Assembly (NCBI RefSeq): GCF_023264855.1
Contig: NZ_JAHFUW010000017.1
Coordinates: 1 to 64,000, forward strand
DNA length: 64,000 nt
Source of the DNA: Herbiconiux sp.
Lineage (GTDB): Bacteria > Actinomycetota > Actinomycetes > Actinomycetales > Microbacteriaceae
Direction: 5' to 3'
Position 1 is the first letter of the stretch, and every line of letters starts with the position of its first letter. Position numbers and translations under genes: made by a program. The notes under the pieces are model-generated. The model was given only the letters and a program-made list of their open reading frames with translations, had not been told where the DNA came from and made no database searches. Of the stretch, positions 62,649 to 64,000 are shown piece by piece.

Positions 62649-63065
62649 CTACGTGCTGCGCTGATCGCGTTTCAAGTAGCCGAGCACAGCGCTGAGGATG
62701 GTCACCCCAGCGGTGATGAGCGGGGAGAACCCGGACAGATCGACACTGAAGGCTGTGGCGGCCAACAGGATACCGGTGGCGCTGATGCCAGTGAGGGTGA
62801 ATATGAGCACCTTCGATGCGATCTCGCGGGGAGCGAGGTGCAGCAGCTTGTCGCGCTGGATGTATGCGGCCACGGTAGACACGACACCGACAAGCAGCAC
62901 GGCGAGCTCGGTGGGCATCTGAAGGTCGTAGCCAAAGAGACCGCCGGCGCACTGAATGAGCCAGATGCGGCCGGAGGCGGTCATGCCGGTGGCGAGGAAC
63001 GCGATCAGCTTCGGAGCCAACTCGGTCCAAAGGCGCGCGACGGGAGTGGGGATGGCGTGGGTCAG
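62649..63065 (-). CDS. Holin-like phage membrane protein with an apparent CTG start
   Basis: Three to four hydrophobic helices (FLATGMTASGRIWLIQ, LAVLLVGVVSTVAAYI, VLIFTLTGISATGILLAAT, ITAGVTILSAVLGYL) and a basic end KRDQRST, as in small phage holins or holin-like proteins. AAGGAG lies six bases before CTG at 63063-63065, giving 138 residues beginning (M)THAIPTPVARLW. The next standard start, TTG 63020, gives 123 residues but lacks a ribosome binding site. Either CTG is used or a GTG start has mutated. Confidence 0.55.
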   Translation of the reverse strand: MTHAIPTPVARLWTELAPKLIAFLATGMTASGRIWLIQCAGGLFGYDLQMPTELAVLLVGVVSTVAAYIQRDKLLHLAPREIASKVLIFTLTGISATGILLAATAFSVDLSGFSPLITAGVTILSAVLGYLKRDQRST

Positions 63066-63090
63066 GATGGCTCCTTGGGGTTGCGGACCT

Positions 63091-63318
63091 TCACGAGGTC
63101 ACGGTCGGGGGCGGTGCGAAGAAGGTGCTGCCGCCACTTGCGGAGTGCGAGCAGGCCGCGAGGGCGGTGATGGTGAACGCGACGTACCCGTGCACGGTAA
63201 GGCGCAGAACCGGGCGCCAGATCGCGACGTCACCGGGGTAGGTGAACCCCTCGCGGCCGGCGGACGTGTCGACGAACAGGCCGATGAAGACGAGTCCGAT
63301 TACGCCCACGAGAGACAT
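63091..63318 (-). pseudogene. Truncated phage membrane protein
   Basis: 75 residues from ATG 63318, but the open frame continues upstream through TTAGKFVFRF to about 63352 without a start before it runs into terminase coding sequence. Two hydrophobic segments (MSLVGVIGLVFIGLFVD and HGYVAFTITALAAC). I infer that its original 5' end was lost in the deletion that also removed the end of the terminase gene. Lies 25 bases before the holin-like gene. Confidence 0.45.
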
Positions 63319-63349
63319 CGAGAACCGGAACACGAACTTGCCGGCGGTC

Positions 63350-64000
63350 GTCGCGCGCGTCGAACTTGTCGGCGACGTCGGGATCCTCGGACCCGGGCGG
63401 ACTGAACTCCATCCACCCCGTGCGCGGGTCGGAACCTGAGCGGCCGCGGTCGCGGACGCCCTCCCACGCCTCGGAGTCGTTGAGCTCATCGGGCACGGTG
63501 CCGGTGTAGATGATCTGCGTGTTGTCGACGGCCGACATGGTGGGCAGCAGCGCGTCGAGTGCGGCCTGCGCCATCTGCTGCGCCTCGTCGACGATCAGCA
63601 CGTCGGTCGTGAAGCCGACGCCCGAGAACGCGCCAGGTACAGCAGACGGTTCCCGTTCGCGAGCTCGAACCCTTCCTCGCCGTGCCCGGTCGAGATGCGG
63701 GTCACCTCGCCCATCAGGATCGCCGACAACTGGATCACACGCCGCAGCCGGAGGAACGCCTCGCGGGCAGTCTTGAACTGGTGCGCCGTGTGCACGATCG
63801 TCTTCGGCTCACCATCCGGCTTGGGCCACAGGTAGAGGTGCGCCATCGTGGCCGGCGACAGCACGCCGCCCTTGCCGTTCTGACGGGCCACCAGCTCGCC
63901 GTGCTCCGTGCACACCCAGCGGCCGAACGCGTCGATCGAGAAGATCGAGTCAAGCGACAGCTCCTGCCACGGGTCGCTCTTCTTCCCAGCCCCAAAGGTC
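63350..64000 (-). pseudogene. Phage terminase large subunit, frameshifted and truncated (continues past the edge)
   Basis: Read from the right edge: SLDSIFSIDAFGRWVCTEHG, Walker A VARQNGKGG, LYLWPKPDGEPKTIVHTAHQ, FKTAREAFLRLRRV, ISTGHGEEGFEL, then a stop at 63595 in this frame. The family continues in another frame: GVGFTTDVLIVDEAQQMAQA (Walker B DEA), PTMSAVDNTQIIYTGTVPDE and GRSGSDPRTGWMEFSPPG. One inserted base near 63640 would join them. After DPDVADKFDARD (about 63352) terminase similarity stops. The enzyme would have packaged phage DNA; it is almost certainly dead, unless the frameshift is a sequencing error. Confidence 0.8.

Overview
This is high-GC DNA of an actinobacterium, most likely a member of Microbacteriaceae (genus not determinable by eye). 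The evidence is the GC-rich codon use, frequent GTG starts, actinobacterial gene sets (Wag31/DivIVA, SepF, GarA/FtsR-type regulators, a PknL-type PASTA kinase beside an Rv2175c-type DNA-binding protein, GlnA2-GlnE) and a division cluster with the order mraZ-rsmH-ftsL-ftsI-murE-murF-mraY-murD-ftsW-murG-murC-ftsQ-ftsZ-yggS-sepF-yggT-wag31-lspA-rluD and no ftsA.

Layout. Positions 1-1842: the end of nadD, a coupled membrane-anchored protein of unknown role, rsfS, tRNA-Ala(GGC) and a strong terminator. Positions 1855-13416 are accessory: an XRE-cupin regulator divergent from a flavin monooxygenase, a PadR regulator, a micro-ORF coupled to a large LuxR/LAL regulator, a hydrolase, a membrane protein, a secreted amine-oxidase-like flavoprotein with its domain order rearranged, an aldo-keto reductase and a DUF1295 membrane protein. 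Positions 13517-16526: GarA-like FHA protein, two MerR regulators and a ParA-like ATPase. Positions 16602-30619: pyruvate carboxylase, peptide deformylase, a cell-wall-binding repeat protein, acyl-CoA ligase, ROK glucokinase, PlsC-type acyltransferase, type II DAHP synthase, the PASTA kinase, its probable DNA-binding partner and a polyprenyl synthase. Positions 30696-51285: DUF3040 protein and the division/cell-wall cluster. Positions 51323-59622: small proteins, an epimerase-like protein, NAD synthase, glnA2, glnE. From about 59.88 kb to the right edge lies a decayed prophage or phage-derived island: three excisionase-like HTH genes, small proteins of unknown function, a holin-like protein and a frameshifted, truncated terminase.

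How the genes work together. The central cluster builds lipid II (MurC-F, MraY, MurG), polymerises it at the septum (FtsW, FtsI) and assembles the ring and polar scaffold (FtsZ, SepF, FtsQ, FtsL-like, Wag31). Many of its junctions are ATGA/GTGA-type overlaps, which suggests translational coupling. The MerR protein at 14014 resembles FtsR, a known ftsZ regulator in corynebacteria, and the ftsZ leader here has repeated AACTTT boxes. GlnE at 56050 should act on a GlnA1 that is not intact in this window; a short sequence resembling the end of a glutamine synthetase sits at the edge of the phage island and may be an attachment site.

Best candidates for something new: (1) the Tat-exported amine-oxidase-like protein at 9740-11242, whose normally C-terminal motif block precedes the FAD-binding motif; (2) a dispersed, multi-hairpin intergenic element present twice between convergent genes, with compensating base changes; (3) a 13-bp inverted repeat that buries the ribosome binding site of a micro-ORF in front of the LAL regulator; (4) a MurE with an unusual substrate-specificity motif; (5) the degraded phage island with a possible attachment core and apparent non-standard start codons. 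All reading is by eye; no database search was run.
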